Assembly (NCBI RefSeq): GCF_014904695.1
Contig: NZ_JACXXN010000005.1
Coordinates: 124,001-188,000, forward strand
Length of the DNA stretch: 64,000 nt
Reading direction: 5' to 3'
From: Nostoc sp. MG11
GTDB lineage: Bacteria; Cyanobacteriota; Cyanobacteriia; Cyanobacteriales; Nostocaceae
Shown here: positions 28,742 to 37,909 of the stretch, piece by piece
How positions within the stretch are numbered: position 1 is the stretch's first letter
Layout: every line of letters begins with the position of its first letter
Position numbers and translations under genes: made by a program
Notes under the pieces: generated by a model
Databases searched by the model: none
Seen by the model: only the letters and a program-made list of their open reading frames with translations
What the model was told of the DNA's origin: nothing

Positions 28742-29149
28742 ATGTTCAAGACAGTATTATTTCCAATCGATCAAAGCCGGGAAGCGCGGGAAGCTGCTGA
28801 CGTAGTTACCAATGTCGTGCAAAAGTACGGCAGTCGCCTAGTACTGCTGTCTGTAGTTGAAGAACCTTCCCCAGAGGAGCCTAGTGCAGATCCAATGGTG
28901 TCACCAGAGGTAGTAGCCAAACTGCTAGAAAATGCCCGAAATTTATTTTCTCAGCAAGGAATTCAAGCCGAAGTTTTAGAACGACAGGGCAAACCAGCGT
29001 TTACCATCTGCGATGTCGCCGATGAAATCGAGGCAAATTTAATTATCATGGGTTGTCGGGGGCTAGGTTTAACTGAAGAAGGCGCAACTGATAGTGTTAC
29101 CACGCGCGTGATTAACCTTTCCCCTTGTCCAGTATTGATTGTGCCTTGA
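28742..29149 (+). CDS. Universal stress protein (UspA family)
   Basis: 135 residues, the usual single-domain length. It opens with MFKTVLFPIDQSREAREAAD and ends with a nucleotide-binding pattern MGCRGLGLTEEGATDSVTTR followed by SPCPVLIVP. The G-x-x-G...S/T pattern suggests an ATP-binding type. It is a stand-alone gene, divergent from pgk. Confidence 0.9.
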   Translation: MFKTVLFPIDQSREAREAADVVTNVVQKYGSRLVLLSVVEEPSPEEPSADPMVSPEVVAKLLENARNLFSQQGIQAEVLERQGKPAFTICDVADEIEANLIIMGCRGLGLTEEGATDSVTTRVINLSPCPVLIVP

Positions 29150-29215
29150 AAAACTTGTAGCGTGCGTTAACGCAGTGTAACGCACTGCCAAAAACTACTT
29201 TGATGACTTTATTGT

Positions 29216-29671
29216 TTATTTGGCAGTATCAAAGTCATCTAGCAGCAATATCGGTAATTCTGTGATGCGCCTGAATGTAACATCATTGGTTAAAAAAGCT
29301 TCACAGCCTGTAGATAAAGCTACGGCAATTTGAAAAGCATCAGGTAATTGTAGATTGTATCTGGCTCTCTTTTGAGCAGCATCTATTGCTAGAGTTTCGT
29401 TAGCAAATGGCACAAATTCAATGTTGTCATTGTCAGTCATCAGCTCAATAAACTCTTGCTGTAATTCCGTTTGTCCCAAACGATAGGGTTGAACTAAGCA
29501 TTCAGCTAAAGTAATAGGTGAAACAACACCTATCAGCGGCGTGTTATGAAGTGGCTCAAACACTGTTCTAACCAAACAAAAGTATTGTGGGTATTGTTCC
29601 ACAAAGTAAATAACTGGTGCTGTATCCAGAAATAAGCGCCTCACACCTTGTAAACTGTAGGTAATGTTCAC
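29216..29671 (-). CDS. PIN-domain toxin (VapC type)
   Basis: 151 residues with the acidic residues of a PIN ribonuclease: Asp 16 (FLDTAPVIYF), Glu 57 (TLAECLV), Asp 111 (LPDAFQIAVA) and Asp 130 (FLTND). VapC toxins cleave RNA. Its ATG overlaps the stop of the upstream gene by four bases (ATGA), so the two are translationally coupled as a toxin-antitoxin pair. Confidence 0.85.
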   Translation of the reverse strand: MNITYSLQGVRRLFLDTAPVIYFVEQYPQYFCLVRTVFEPLHNTPLIGVVSPITLAECLVQPYRLGQTELQQEFIELMTDNDNIEFVPFANETLAIDAAQKRARYNLQLPDAFQIAVALSTGCEAFLTNDVTFRRITELPILLLDDFDTAK

Positions 29672-29928
29672 TCTTCTTTCCCTGATTGCTTTTCGGCAAT
29701 TTCTAAATCAGGGAACTCCCCACGCCTTATGCGAGTGACATATTCTTGAGCATCCATTCCTCCCATAAGATTGGGTGCTATTCCCGCAAACTCCATCAAG
29801 TTGCGGCTTGGTTTCCGCTTGATTTCGCAACGTTGCAGCTTTTGAGTTAGATAGGCAATTAGCTGCAATTGTTCGTCGGGTGTGAGTTGTTTAGCAAGTT
29901 CCTTAACTTCGTTTAATTCTTTAGACAT
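29668..29928 (-). CDS. Antitoxin partner of the PIN toxin
   Basis: 86 residues, acidic and helical at the start (ELNEVKELAKQLTPDEQLQL), with a basic centre (QKLQRCEIKRKPSRN) and a C-terminus (MGGMDAQEYVTRIRRGEFPD) that could wrap the toxin. I do not recognise a classical DNA-binding fold. The assignment rests on size, order and the four-base overlap with the PIN gene. Confidence 0.7.
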   Translation of the reverse strand: MSKELNEVKELAKQLTPDEQLQLIAYLTQKLQRCEIKRKPSRNLMEFAGIAPNLMGGMDAQEYVTRIRRGEFPDLEIAEKQSGKEE

Positions 29929-29998
29929 TTTATAATTTGAAGTATCCTTACTTTATTTAATATTATCAATTGATTCTTAATCTCCTGTTGCATCTTCC

Positions 29999-30340
29999 TC
30001 ATACTGCTGGACGATTGACTCGAATTAATTTACCTTTTAAGCTTTCTTCCGCAGAAATAGCCTGATTAATGCGAATTGCTAGTTGTTCAAAATCTGGGTC
30101 TTCTGTGCAGATAATTATGCCAGCATGGTTTGCTTGTAACCGATGCAATCGAATAAAATCACGGCGATTGCGTGTCAAAACTGCTCGCTCATTATTCGCA
30201 GCGAAAGCTAATACATTTTCATTAGGAATCCTTAGATTTGCATTCCCTGCATTCATAGCTGTTAATACATCATGACCAAAAATGCGTAGAAATTCCACCA
30301 CTGGTAATGGGAAGTTTTCATCTGTATAAAGACGTGCCAA
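29999..30340 (-). CDS. DUF5615 PIN-like toxin candidate
   Basis: 113 residues: YTDENFPLPVVEFLRIFGHD, then VLTRNRRDFIRLHR, then AGIIICTEDPDFEQLA. This is the pattern of DUF5615 PIN-like proteins, small predicted nucleases usually paired with DUF433 antitoxins, as here. Acidic residues of the PIN-like site are present (D7, E8, D61). It lies 18 bp after the DUF433 gene. Confidence 0.82.
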   Translation of the reverse strand: MARLYTDENFPLPVVEFLRIFGHDVLTAMNAGNANLRIPNENVLAFAANNERAVLTRNRRDFIRLHRLQANHAGIIICTEDPDFEQLAIRINQAISAEESLKGKLIRVNRPAV

Positions 30341-30358
30341 TTTTTAATATTCCAAATT

Positions 30359-30691
30359 TTAGAGCATTACTTCCTCATTTTCTCGGATTGCTTGTTCAAT
30401 TTCTTCTAGGTTTGCATCCGCATAAGCCCAAGCATTTACTAAGTCAGCGGCGGTAAGATGGGGAAATGCCTCTAAAATACGAGCATCACTCATACCCAAA
30501 CGGCGATCATTCACTAACGACCAAACTGGAATGCGAGTGTTTGCAATACAGGCATCACCACCACACACGCCAGGAGTTTTGGTAATTCCTAGTGAACCGT
30601 TGCTTAAAGTTTTAGTCAATATTTGTATTGCCTCTGCTTTCTCAGTTAGATTTAATGCCTGAAGTTGTGTTTCTAATTCTTTAAGTGTCAT
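30359..30691 (-). CDS. DUF433 antitoxin candidate
   Basis: 110 residues. The core GVCGGDACIANTRIPVWSLV followed by RILEAFPHLTAADLVNAWAY is the DUF433 helix-turn-helix-like domain. An N-terminal helical extension (ELETQLQALNLTEKAEAIQI) is common in cyanobacterial copies. It probably neutralises the DUF5615 protein and represses the operon. Confidence 0.82.
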   Translation of the reverse strand: MTLKELETQLQALNLTEKAEAIQILTKTLSNGSLGITKTPGVCGGDACIANTRIPVWSLVNDRRLGMSDARILEAFPHLTAADLVNAWAYADANLEEIEQAIRENEEVML

Positions 30692-30772
30692 AGTTAATAT
30701 TGCCTTGACTATAAAGTTAATCTATTAGCTATATCCGCTGCCGATGCTTTTCAATTTTCTGTTATGGTGCCG

Positions 30773-31954
30773 TCACCCCAACTTCTCAAATAACTCCGCT
30801 AACACTACATTAGAAAACAAAAACCCTTGGGGATCACTCAAACGCAACCTTCCCCTCACAACTTCCACCCAACCTTTTTCAAAATAAGGTTGCAAACACT
30901 TGTAAATCTCCTCTACCTTCTGTTCCCCAAACTTTTCTGCTAACGTCGCCAAACTCACACCTTCCGCTAAACGCAACCCCAACATTAAAGTTTCTAACAA
31001 TACTTCCTCTGGAGGAGTTACTTCACAATCAATCACACCACCAGCTTGCACCCATTGGTAATACTCCTTAGTCTTACGCGGACGAGTAAAGCGTTTCCCT
31101 TCTACATAACTCGCTGCACCCATACCAAAGCCATAATAAGGGCGATTTTCCCAATAAACCCGATTATGCTGACACTGATGGCTAGGCTGGGCATAATTGG
31201 AAATTTCATAATGTTCATAACCTGCACCAGTTAAAACTTGCTGCGCCATTTGGTACATTTTGACTGTGGTTTCATCCGTTGGTAAAGGATTATCACCAGG
31301 CTTGTAGTAACGACTAAACGCTGTCCCAGCCTCAATGGTAAGGTCATATATGGATATGTGAGTTGGTGTTATTGCTACCGCTTTTTCTAAAGAATTCTGC
31401 CATTGATCTAAAGACTGATGCGGTAAGCCAGAAATCAAGTCTAAACTAAATTCGGGAATCTCAACTTGGTGGATTAATTCCACAGCTGCAAAAACATTAT
31501 CAACCGAGTGCGATCGCCCCGCAAGTTGCAATAATTTTTCCTGAAACGCCTGTACACCCAAACTCACCCGGTTCACACCTAAGTTACGATAGCCTGCTAT
31601 ATGTGCTAAATCAAATGTGCCTGGGTCGATTTCCATTGAAATTTCTGCCGTAGGAGCAACACCAAAACGCTCCTCAAGTGCTCCCAATATACGTTGCAAC
31701 TGCTCTATTGATAGCAACGAAGGAGTACCACCACCAAAGAAAATTGTCTTTAAGGGTTGACCAAAAGCAGGTGTAATGGCAATTTCTTGACACAATACCT
31801 CAACATATTGGGAAATCGTACCAGATGTTTCGCCTCGCAAGCGATCGCCCACAACAGACACAGGGAAATCACAATAAAAGCACCGCCGTCTGCAAAAGGG
31901 AATATGTACGTAAGCAGAACTTGCAATACCAAAAACACTAACTTTTTGACTCAT
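30773..31954 (-). CDS. hemW: Radical SAM heme chaperone HemW
   Basis: 393 residues. The radical-SAM cysteines are C21, C25 and C28 in HIPFCRRRCFYCDF, and the glycine-rich SAM motif is FFGGGTPSLL. RVSLGVQAFQ and SLDLISGLPHQ follow. The fourth Cys of true coproporphyrinogen dehydrogenases (HemN, CxxxCxxCxC) is replaced by Phe 30 (C28-D-F), which favours HemW, a heme-transfer protein, over HemN. Confidence 0.9.
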   Translation of the reverse strand: MSQKVSVFGIASSAYVHIPFCRRRCFYCDFPVSVVGDRLRGETSGTISQYVEVLCQEIAITPAFGQPLKTIFFGGGTPSLLSIEQLQRILGALEERFGVAPTAEISMEIDPGTFDLAHIAGYRNLGVNRVSLGVQAFQEKLLQLAGRSHSVDNVFAAVELIHQVEIPEFSLDLISGLPHQSLDQWQNSLEKAVAITPTHISIYDLTIEAGTAFSRYYKPGDNPLPTDETTVKMYQMAQQVLTGAGYEHYEISNYAQPSHQCQHNRVYWENRPYYGFGMGAASYVEGKRFTRPRKTKEYYQWVQAGGVIDCEVTPPEEVLLETLMLGLRLAEGVSLATLAEKFGEQKVEEIYKCLQPYFEKGWVEVVRGRLRLSDPQGFLFSNVVLAELFEKLG

Positions 31955-32209
31955 TTTGAGAAAGAATTAAATTAACCCAATTACTAATTACAAACAATGA
32001 AAATAAATAGTTTGTTTACGATTTTTTATCGTTTTACAACAAAACAATGAAAAATATTAAGATAAAACTCTTTAGTTATAATGATTGCAGATATTGCCTG
32101 CCTAAACCCTTAGTGTAAGTCAATATTGAACTGATTAATCTATCTTACCGATGAGATAAAAAATACTTGAGTCTATCGGTTAACACAGTTGCAGGAAACC
32201 AAGACAACC

Positions 32210-33286
32210 ATGCTTGACGCCATTATTATTTTCTCATTTATCTTAGCAGCGTCGGGAATAGGGTTCTACAGCATTGAACTGCTACCGAATGGAACCCTAG
32301 ACCGAGTGACGAATCTCGAAGCTTTACGTTTAATTGTTGCTGTTTTTGCCGCTATAATTGGCGGTGCGATCGGGCTGAGTTTCCAGACGACATATCGTCG
32401 TTTAGAGGCACAAGTCCGAGAAATGCCACTTGAAATGATCTTAACTCGTGCCATTGGTTTGGTGATTGGGCTATTGTTAGCCAACTTAATGCTAGCACCG
32501 TTATTTTTGCTACCTATACCCGCGGATTTCGGATTTATTAAGCCGCTAGTGGCAGTTGTTGGCAGTATTATACTTGCCGTCACCGGCATGAATTTGGCAG
32601 ATACCCACGGACGCGGCTTATTGCGGTTTATTAATCCCAACACGGTAGAAACGATGGTAGTGGAAGGGACGCTAAAACCTGCCAATACCAAAGTTTTAGA
32701 CACCAGCTGTATTATCGATGGTCGTATTGAAGCACTATTAGAAACAGGCTTTCTGGAAGGGCAAATCATTGTACCGCAGTTCGTTCTCCAAGAACTGCAA
32801 CAGGTAGCTGATGCTAGCAAAGACCAAAAGCGGGTACGGGGACGGCGAGGGCTAGAGATTCTCAACCGAATTAGGGAAACTTACCCCGATCGCATCCTGA
32901 TCAACGCAGTTGACTACGACGATATTCCCACAGTTGATGCAAAGTTAGTGCGCTTCGCTCAAGAAATCAGTGGCACACTGTTAACCAATGATTACAACTT
33001 ATCAAAAGTTGCCAGTGTTCAAAAAGTGCCTGTTTTGAATGTTAATGATTTAGTGAACGCCGTCCGTCCTAGCTATTTACCTGGTGACAACCTTGACCTA
33101 AAGATTCTCAAGGAAGGTAAAGAACCAAGTCAAGGTATTGGCTACCTAGATGACGGCACAATGGTTGTTGTTGAGGAAGGTAGTAGTTATGTGGGTGGTG
33201 AATTACGAGTAGTAGTCACGAGTGCTTTACAAACTACAGCAGGACGCATGATTTTTGCCAAACCTCAAGCTTCTGCATTGGCATAA
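32210..33286 (+). CDS. PIN/TRAM-domain membrane protein
   Basis: 358 residues from the ATG at 32210; a TTG seven codons upstream is possible. Four hydrophobic segments (about 2-20, 40-58, 80-103, 110-130) precede a PIN domain starting VLDTSCIIDGRIEALLETGF (Asp 164, Asp 170) with LLTNDYNLSKVA near its end, and a TRAM domain (about 295-350, GIGYLDDGTMVVVEEG). The architecture is that of B. subtilis YacL and cyanobacterial homologues, predicted membrane-anchored RNases. Confidence 0.88.
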   Translation: MLDAIIIFSFILAASGIGFYSIELLPNGTLDRVTNLEALRLIVAVFAAIIGGAIGLSFQTTYRRLEAQVREMPLEMILTRAIGLVIGLLLANLMLAPLFLLPIPADFGFIKPLVAVVGSIILAVTGMNLADTHGRGLLRFINPNTVETMVVEGTLKPANTKVLDTSCIIDGRIEALLETGFLEGQIIVPQFVLQELQQVADASKDQKRVRGRRGLEILNRIRETYPDRILINAVDYDDIPTVDAKLVRFAQEISGTLLTNDYNLSKVASVQKVPVLNVNDLVNAVRPSYLPGDNLDLKILKEGKEPSQGIGYLDDGTMVVVEEGSSYVGGELRVVVTSALQTTAGRMIFAKPQASALA

Positions 33287-33344
33287 GGCAAATGCCAGGT
33301 AAGATTAGAATAAAATTATGCGTACGCGCAGCGTCGGCGCAGCT

Positions 33345-33369
33345 ATCGGTGCAGTCAACCTGCACCGAT
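33345..33369. terminator. Bidirectional terminator between convergent genes
   Basis: A perfect 10-bp stem (ATCGGTGCAG / CTGCACCGAT) with a 5-base loop lies between the stop of the PIN-TRAM gene and that of the Rpn-type gene, followed by a T-rich stretch on the plus strand. Confidence 0.7.
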
Positions 33370-33372
33370 TAT

Positions 33373-34164
33373 TTATTTGGACTCACCAGACTCAGTTACT
33401 TGCAAATACTGTAACTGCTCAATTGATAGCCCTGTCAATCTTGCTATCTGTTCTAATGGTATACCAGTATTAAATAGATTACTTGCCACTTCAAGTAAAG
33501 CTTCAGCTTTTCCTTCAGCCCTCCCTTCAGCTCTCCCTTCTTGTAAAATATCTTGATAAATTGCTGACTCGCGCATAATATCTGACCTCAAAACTCGTCT
33601 GATAACCTCTTTATCTAATACTAGACTAGCTAAAATCGCCGTGGAAGCAGCAATATTACTTTGAGTTCTTGATTCTGTAATACCATTAATTTCACGTGCT
33701 ACTTCGTTAAGTATAACTTCTGTATCAATGGTACTACTTAGCACCGCCAAAGGTAAAAGTCCAGGTGTTCTCAGAAATACTTCGGTTGGTTGTTCCCAAA
33801 GTCTAATAACTGAAAATTCATGGCGCGTTCCAGAAATTGTAAATGTATTTTGCTGCACCAAATCTGAATTTGTCTGCTTGAGGTAAATTACGACTTGATG
33901 CATTGCTTTGTCTGGAAAACGACGATATACTCGCAATCGATAGTCAATCATCCGAAAAGGAATTTCTACATCGACTTGGGTTTGAAATTCCAAATGTAAG
34001 ATATTTTGCTTCGACTGTAGCAGAATTAGAGCATCAGCGCGAATGGGTTCAATAGATAATTCTTTTGGACTTAGTTCAGTTAAAGTAATGGGTTTACCTA
34101 ATAACCAAGTGGCAAAGTCACTGGAGAAATTTTCAGCTAAAAATTTGCAGATATTGTCAAACAT
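33373..34164 (-). CDS. Rpn-family (PDDEXK) putative nuclease/transposase-like protein
   Basis: 263 residues. ELSIEPIRADALILLQ followed by ILHLEFQTQ gives the Asp and E-x-Q of a PD-(D/E)XK nuclease core, and MIDYRLRVYRRFPDKAMHQ is a family motif. A charged GRAEGRAEGKAEA repeat near residue 220 precedes a small C-terminal helical domain. Rpn proteins promote recombination or act in phage defence; cyanobacteria carry many copies. Confidence 0.8.
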   Translation of the reverse strand: MFDNICKFLAENFSSDFATWLLGKPITLTELSPKELSIEPIRADALILLQSKQNILHLEFQTQVDVEIPFRMIDYRLRVYRRFPDKAMHQVVIYLKQTNSDLVQQNTFTISGTRHEFSVIRLWEQPTEVFLRTPGLLPLAVLSSTIDTEVILNEVAREINGITESRTQSNIAASTAILASLVLDKEVIRRVLRSDIMRESAIYQDILQEGRAEGRAEGKAEALLEVASNLFNTGIPLEQIARLTGLSIEQLQYLQVTESGESK

Positions 34165-34236
34165 TTGAAAATTTTACCAAACAGCTCTCTCATTTGCTAT
34201 TTATCTGGAATTATTTAATCCAAATATTTATATATT

Positions 34237-34623
34237 CTAATTTTCATAAATTTCTAATGGTAAATTATCTGGATCCCTAAAAAAAGTAAATTTTTTATCT
34301 GTGATTTCATCAATTCTGATATTTTCTACCTCGATCCCGTGGGATTTTAAGTAAAAAACAGTTTGCTCAATATCATCAACTTTAAAAGCAAGATGTCTTA
34401 AACCACAAGCTTCTGGATTGCTGGCTCGTGGCGGAGTATTTGGGAAGGAAAATAGCTCTATTTGAGTATTTTGTGCAACTTTTAAATCTAATTTATAAGA
34501 ATTTCTCTCTGCTCGAAAAGTCTCTTGAATAATCGAAAAACCTAAAACTTCTACATAAAAATTTTTTGAGCGTTGATAGTCAGAACAAATAATAGCTACA
34601 TGATGAATGCCAGTTGTTTTCAT
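34237..34623 (-). CDS. VOC-superfamily (glyoxalase-like, YaeR type) protein
   Basis: 128 residues, one VOC domain of two beta-alpha-beta-beta-beta halves: GIHHVAIICSDYQRSKNFYV at the start, GLRHLAFKVDDIEQTVFYL in the middle and FRDPDNLPLEIYEN at the end. The His and Glu metal ligands of the fold are in place. It resembles the YaeR/SMU1112c subgroup of unknown substrate. Confidence 0.85.
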   Translation of the reverse strand: MKTTGIHHVAIICSDYQRSKNFYVEVLGFSIIQETFRAERNSYKLDLKVAQNTQIELFSFPNTPPRASNPEACGLRHLAFKVDDIEQTVFYLKSHGIEVENIRIDEITDKKFTFFRDPDNLPLEIYEN

Positions 34624-34833
34624 GTGTACTTCTCAAGCTACCAATCATTTACCTGTAGCACTTTTAGCAGAGCTTTGCTAGTTTTTGCAAGATAAGGGCT
34701 TTAACAAAGTGCTAATGTTGAAAATGCAAACCTTGATGCCACCAGTTTTAATGTAGATTCAGATCAGAACTGCTACATTTTGGCATAAAGCAATATACGA
34801 CAATGATTTTCGTAAGGAGCTAGGGTTACTTCC

Positions 34834-35076
34834 ATGAAATTAGATCGGATCACCAGCAATCCCAATCGCATGAATGGACAGCCTTCTATTCGTAATCTTC
34901 GCCTTACCGTTCGTCGGGTGATTGAGTTATTAGCTACCTACCCTAATCGAGAAGAACTGCGCCAGGAGTTTCCCGAATTAGAAGATGAAGACATTTAGCA
35001 AACCTTAATCTTTGCATCTTCCTACTTGGACGATCGCATCATTGAACTACCTAACCGCTATGAAACTGTTGTTTGA
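34834..35076 (+). pseudogene. DUF433 antitoxin gene with an in-frame TAG
   Basis: An ATG at 34834 opens a frame reading MKLDRITSNPNRMNGQPSIR and then a DUF433-like helix region (VIELLATYPNREELRQEFPE), stopping at a TAG (34996-34998) after 54 codons. The same frame continues QTLIFASSYLDDRIIELPNR to a TGA at 35074-35076, where DUF433 proteins have their final helices. The downstream ATG (35089) starts MKILYTL, as DUF5615 toxins often begin (MKIL), but only a few codons follow. The pair therefore looks like a degraded toxin-antitoxin module. Confidence 0.7.
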
Positions 35077-35134
35077 TCAGGAATTACCATGAAAATACTT
35101 TACACGCTTACCGTTAATCAGCAACGCTGGATTA

Positions 35135-36415
35135 CTATTCCTGTAAAACGGTTTTTGATACAATTCTAGTTTTTTTGCGATCGCTTTCCGAAAGTTCTTC
35201 ACCAGCTTGCAGGCGAGTAGCAGAAGTTTGCAATACTGTGGCTGCGCTTGTATCTCCTATTTGGAGAGCGGTTTTAGCAGCTGTTTGCAGTAATGTTGCA
35301 GCGCCGATGTGATCGCCTTGTTGTAATTTCGCCTCGGCTAGCTGGGTTTGCCGATACTTGGCTAATGTCAAAATAGATTGTTGCACTTGGGAATCAGTTG
35401 CAGGCTGATAAACCCGAACCACATTCGCATACACTGGCATAATCGGGGAAAGTATGCCTTGTTTATTCTCTGCTGGGTCAGCATAGCGAATTTGAAGATG
35501 CCCAATTACCTGTTTACCTTCTGGTAACTGTCCCAGATAAATATTAGCCAAAACTACCCGTTTCATATCCTTCATCAAATCTCCCAAGCGCACCGCAAAG
35601 CCTCCATCAGCTTCTTGTTGCACTGGTAACTCAATTGTGTCTGGAGCAACTTGAGCAATGGGTTTAAGTTCTGCTAGTCGGACATTGGGCACTAAAGACA
35701 GTAACAGGTAGGCATTGGTTAGCCCAACAGACTGAATGCGTTTAAATAAACGGCTAAACTGCTCAACTGCTTGTTCAGGACGCTCAATGTGGGCTAGAGT
35801 ACCACCACTGACATCGGCGATTTTTTCTAATAGATCCTGATTCCAGCTATTACCAAATCCCAGAGTGTTAATAGTGAGGTTGAGCTTAGCAGCCTTTTGG
35901 GCAAGTTCCAGGCAACGCTTGTGATCATCTGCCCCAATCTCCCACTTCCAAATCCGCAAGCTGCTTTCACCATGACCATCAGTTAGAAGAAATGCCTGGG
36001 AAACATTCCCCTTTGTACCCTTCATCAATTCTGTGATCCCCAACGCCAAACCATCAGCAATTACCGTGCCGCCGCTAGCATTCAGCTTGCTTTTTATTTG
36101 AGATTTGATGTCTTCAGGGTCTAAAACAATTTGGTTAGGGATAATGACTTCAGTAGAACCAGCAAAAGCGACAACTGAGATGCGATCGCCTACTTTCAAC
36201 CGATCTATTAATCCTTCTACTGCCTGGATTACAGTTTTAATTGGTTGCCCATGCATGGAACCACTCTTATCCAGAATTAAGCAGAGGTTGAGTGGCAAAT
36301 TTTGGTCAAGTTCACCAGCGATCGCCGAAATCGAAATTGCCAGTTGACGTTGGCTACTCGCTTGAGATACATCAACATTCGTATCATTTAGCGCCGATAG
36401 CAATTTAACTTTCAT
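35135..36415 (-). CDS. VWA-domain protein, copy 2
   Basis: 426 residues, no signal peptide or membrane span. The von Willebrand A domain (about 42-215) has an intact MIDAS metal site: D49, S51, S53 (LILDKSGSMHG), the Thr of SGGTVIADGL and the Asp of FLLTDGHG. A beta-rich middle part and a helical tail (KYRQTQLAEAKLQQGDHIGA) follow. Compared with copy 1, about 14 extra residues follow FLLTDGHG. VWA proteins of this kind bind partners in stress or signalling systems; the partner is unknown. Its ATG overlaps the copy 1 stop by four bases. Confidence 0.85.
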   Translation of the reverse strand: MKVKLLSALNDTNVDVSQASSQRQLAISISAIAGELDQNLPLNLCLILDKSGSMHGQPIKTVIQAVEGLIDRLKVGDRISVVAFAGSTEVIIPNQIVLDPEDIKSQIKSKLNASGGTVIADGLALGITELMKGTKGNVSQAFLLTDGHGESSLRIWKWEIGADDHKRCLELAQKAAKLNLTINTLGFGNSWNQDLLEKIADVSGGTLAHIERPEQAVEQFSRLFKRIQSVGLTNAYLLLSLVPNVRLAELKPIAQVAPDTIELPVQQEADGGFAVRLGDLMKDMKRVVLANIYLGQLPEGKQVIGHLQIRYADPAENKQGILSPIMPVYANVVRVYQPATDSQVQQSILTLAKYRQTQLAEAKLQQGDHIGAATLLQTAAKTALQIGDTSAATVLQTSATRLQAGEELSESDRKKTRIVSKTVLQE

Positions 36416-37671
36416 TTAGTAGGAGGGGTATCTTGCAACACAGTTTTTGAGACAATCCGAGTTTTCTTGCGATCGCTATCGGATAAATCTCCACCAGATT
36501 GTAACTGTGTGGCAGAAGTTTGCAACACTGTTGCTGCCCCTGTATCTCCCATTTGCAGCGCGGTTTTGGCAGCTGTTTGCAACAAGGCGATCGCACCGGT
36601 GCGATCGCCTTGTTGCAATTTCGCCTCAGCTAACTGGGTCTGTCGATACTTAGCTAATGCCAAAATAGATTGTTGTACCTGGGGATTGAGGTCTGCTTGG
36701 TAACGCTCAACTACATTTGCACAAACTGTAATATTTGGCGTCAATAAATTTACCTGGTTGGCGGCTGGGTCATCGTAGCGGACTTGCATATTAGCGATCG
36801 CCTGTCTACCTGTTGGCAATTGTCCCAGATAAATATTAGCTAAAATTACCCGTTCTACATCTTTCATCAAATCTCCCAAGCGCACAGCAAAGCGTCCATC
36901 TGCTTCTTGTTGCAGTGGTAACTCAATTGTGTCTGGGGCAACTTGAGCGATGGGTTTAAGTTCTGCTAAGCGAACATTAGGCATTAGGGAGAATAGCAAA
37001 TAAGCATTAGTCAATCCCACCGTTTGCATCCGGCTAAACAGGCGACTAAACTCTTCGATTGCTTGATCAGGTTGTTGAATGTAAGACAAAGTACCTAAGC
37101 CCGCATCAGCAATCTTTTCTAAAATATCTTGGTTCCAGTTATTACCAAATCCCAAGGTGTTCAACGTCAAATTATAGCTAGCAGCCAATTGGGCAAATTT
37201 TAAGCAGCGATTATTATCACCGTGTTCATTTTCTCCATCAGTTAATAAAAATGCTTGAGAAACAGTGTCTTTTTTTCCCTTCGCCAACTCTTCGATGCCC
37301 AAGCGCAATCCTTCATCGATCGCAGTTCCACCATCGGCAGTTAGGCGATTGATTTGCTGTTTAATGTGTTCTGGGTCTTTGATGCTTTGATTGGGTACTA
37401 AGACTTTGGCACGGTGATCGAAAGCTACAACACTCAGGCGATCGCCACTCTTGAGTCGATCAACTAGACGAGTCGCTGCTTTTTTGACATTTTCTAGCGA
37501 TCGCCCATTCATCGAACCACTATGGTCAAGAATTAAGCATAAATTAAGTGGGACTTTGCGATCCAGAGTTTCGGCAATCGCCGAAATCGAAATTCCCAAC
37601 TGACGTTGACTGCTCAGTTGATTCGCATCTAAATTACCATCATTCAAGGCAGGCTGCAAGCTAACCTTCAT
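36412..37671 (-). CDS. VWA-domain protein, copy 1
   Basis: 419 residues, paralogous to the downstream gene along its whole length (same start MKVxL..ALND, same end DRKKTRIVSKTVLQ). MIDAS residues D49, S51, S53 (LILDHSGSMNG), Thr of DGGTAIDEGL and Asp of FLLTDGENE are present. The proteins have no export signal and probably act in the cytoplasm. The four-base ATGA overlap implies coupled translation of the pair. Confidence 0.85.
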   Translation of the reverse strand: MKVSLQPALNDGNLDANQLSSQRQLGISISAIAETLDRKVPLNLCLILDHSGSMNGRSLENVKKAATRLVDRLKSGDRLSVVAFDHRAKVLVPNQSIKDPEHIKQQINRLTADGGTAIDEGLRLGIEELAKGKKDTVSQAFLLTDGENEHGDNNRCLKFAQLAASYNLTLNTLGFGNNWNQDILEKIADAGLGTLSYIQQPDQAIEEFSRLFSRMQTVGLTNAYLLFSLMPNVRLAELKPIAQVAPDTIELPLQQEADGRFAVRLGDLMKDVERVILANIYLGQLPTGRQAIANMQVRYDDPAANQVNLLTPNITVCANVVERYQADLNPQVQQSILALAKYRQTQLAEAKLQQGDRTGAIALLQTAAKTALQMGDTGAATVLQTSATQLQSGGDLSDSDRKKTRIVSKTVLQDTPPTK

Positions 37672-37909
37672 AACCCAAAGTTCCTATCCGGAATATACAT
37701 ATTTATCAATAACTTCAAAGCACAACTTTAGCGCTACGGAAAACTTATCCAACACAAATACATTAATATATTCAGAATATCTTAGAAGCCAAGCATTGGT
37801 AGATGCTAAGTCTTCTGAAGCATTAGGGAGAAATCCACACCTTGAAGAGAGCGAGCATCGCGCTAGGATGTATTACAGTTAACGGCATAGTTTCAGGCGA
37901 TCAGTTGCT

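Noticed and set aside
28742-29149. Universal stress protein considered part of a toxin-antitoxin locus with the downstream PIN pair
   Set aside because: It is on the opposite strand, convergent with the PIN genes, and has the standard UspA sequence.
37688-37693. TCCGGA upstream of the VWA pair as a heterocyst (DIF-type) promoter motif
   Set aside because: It lies only about 17 bases from the start codon, too close to act as a -35 element, and the hexamer is expected by chance in a window this long.
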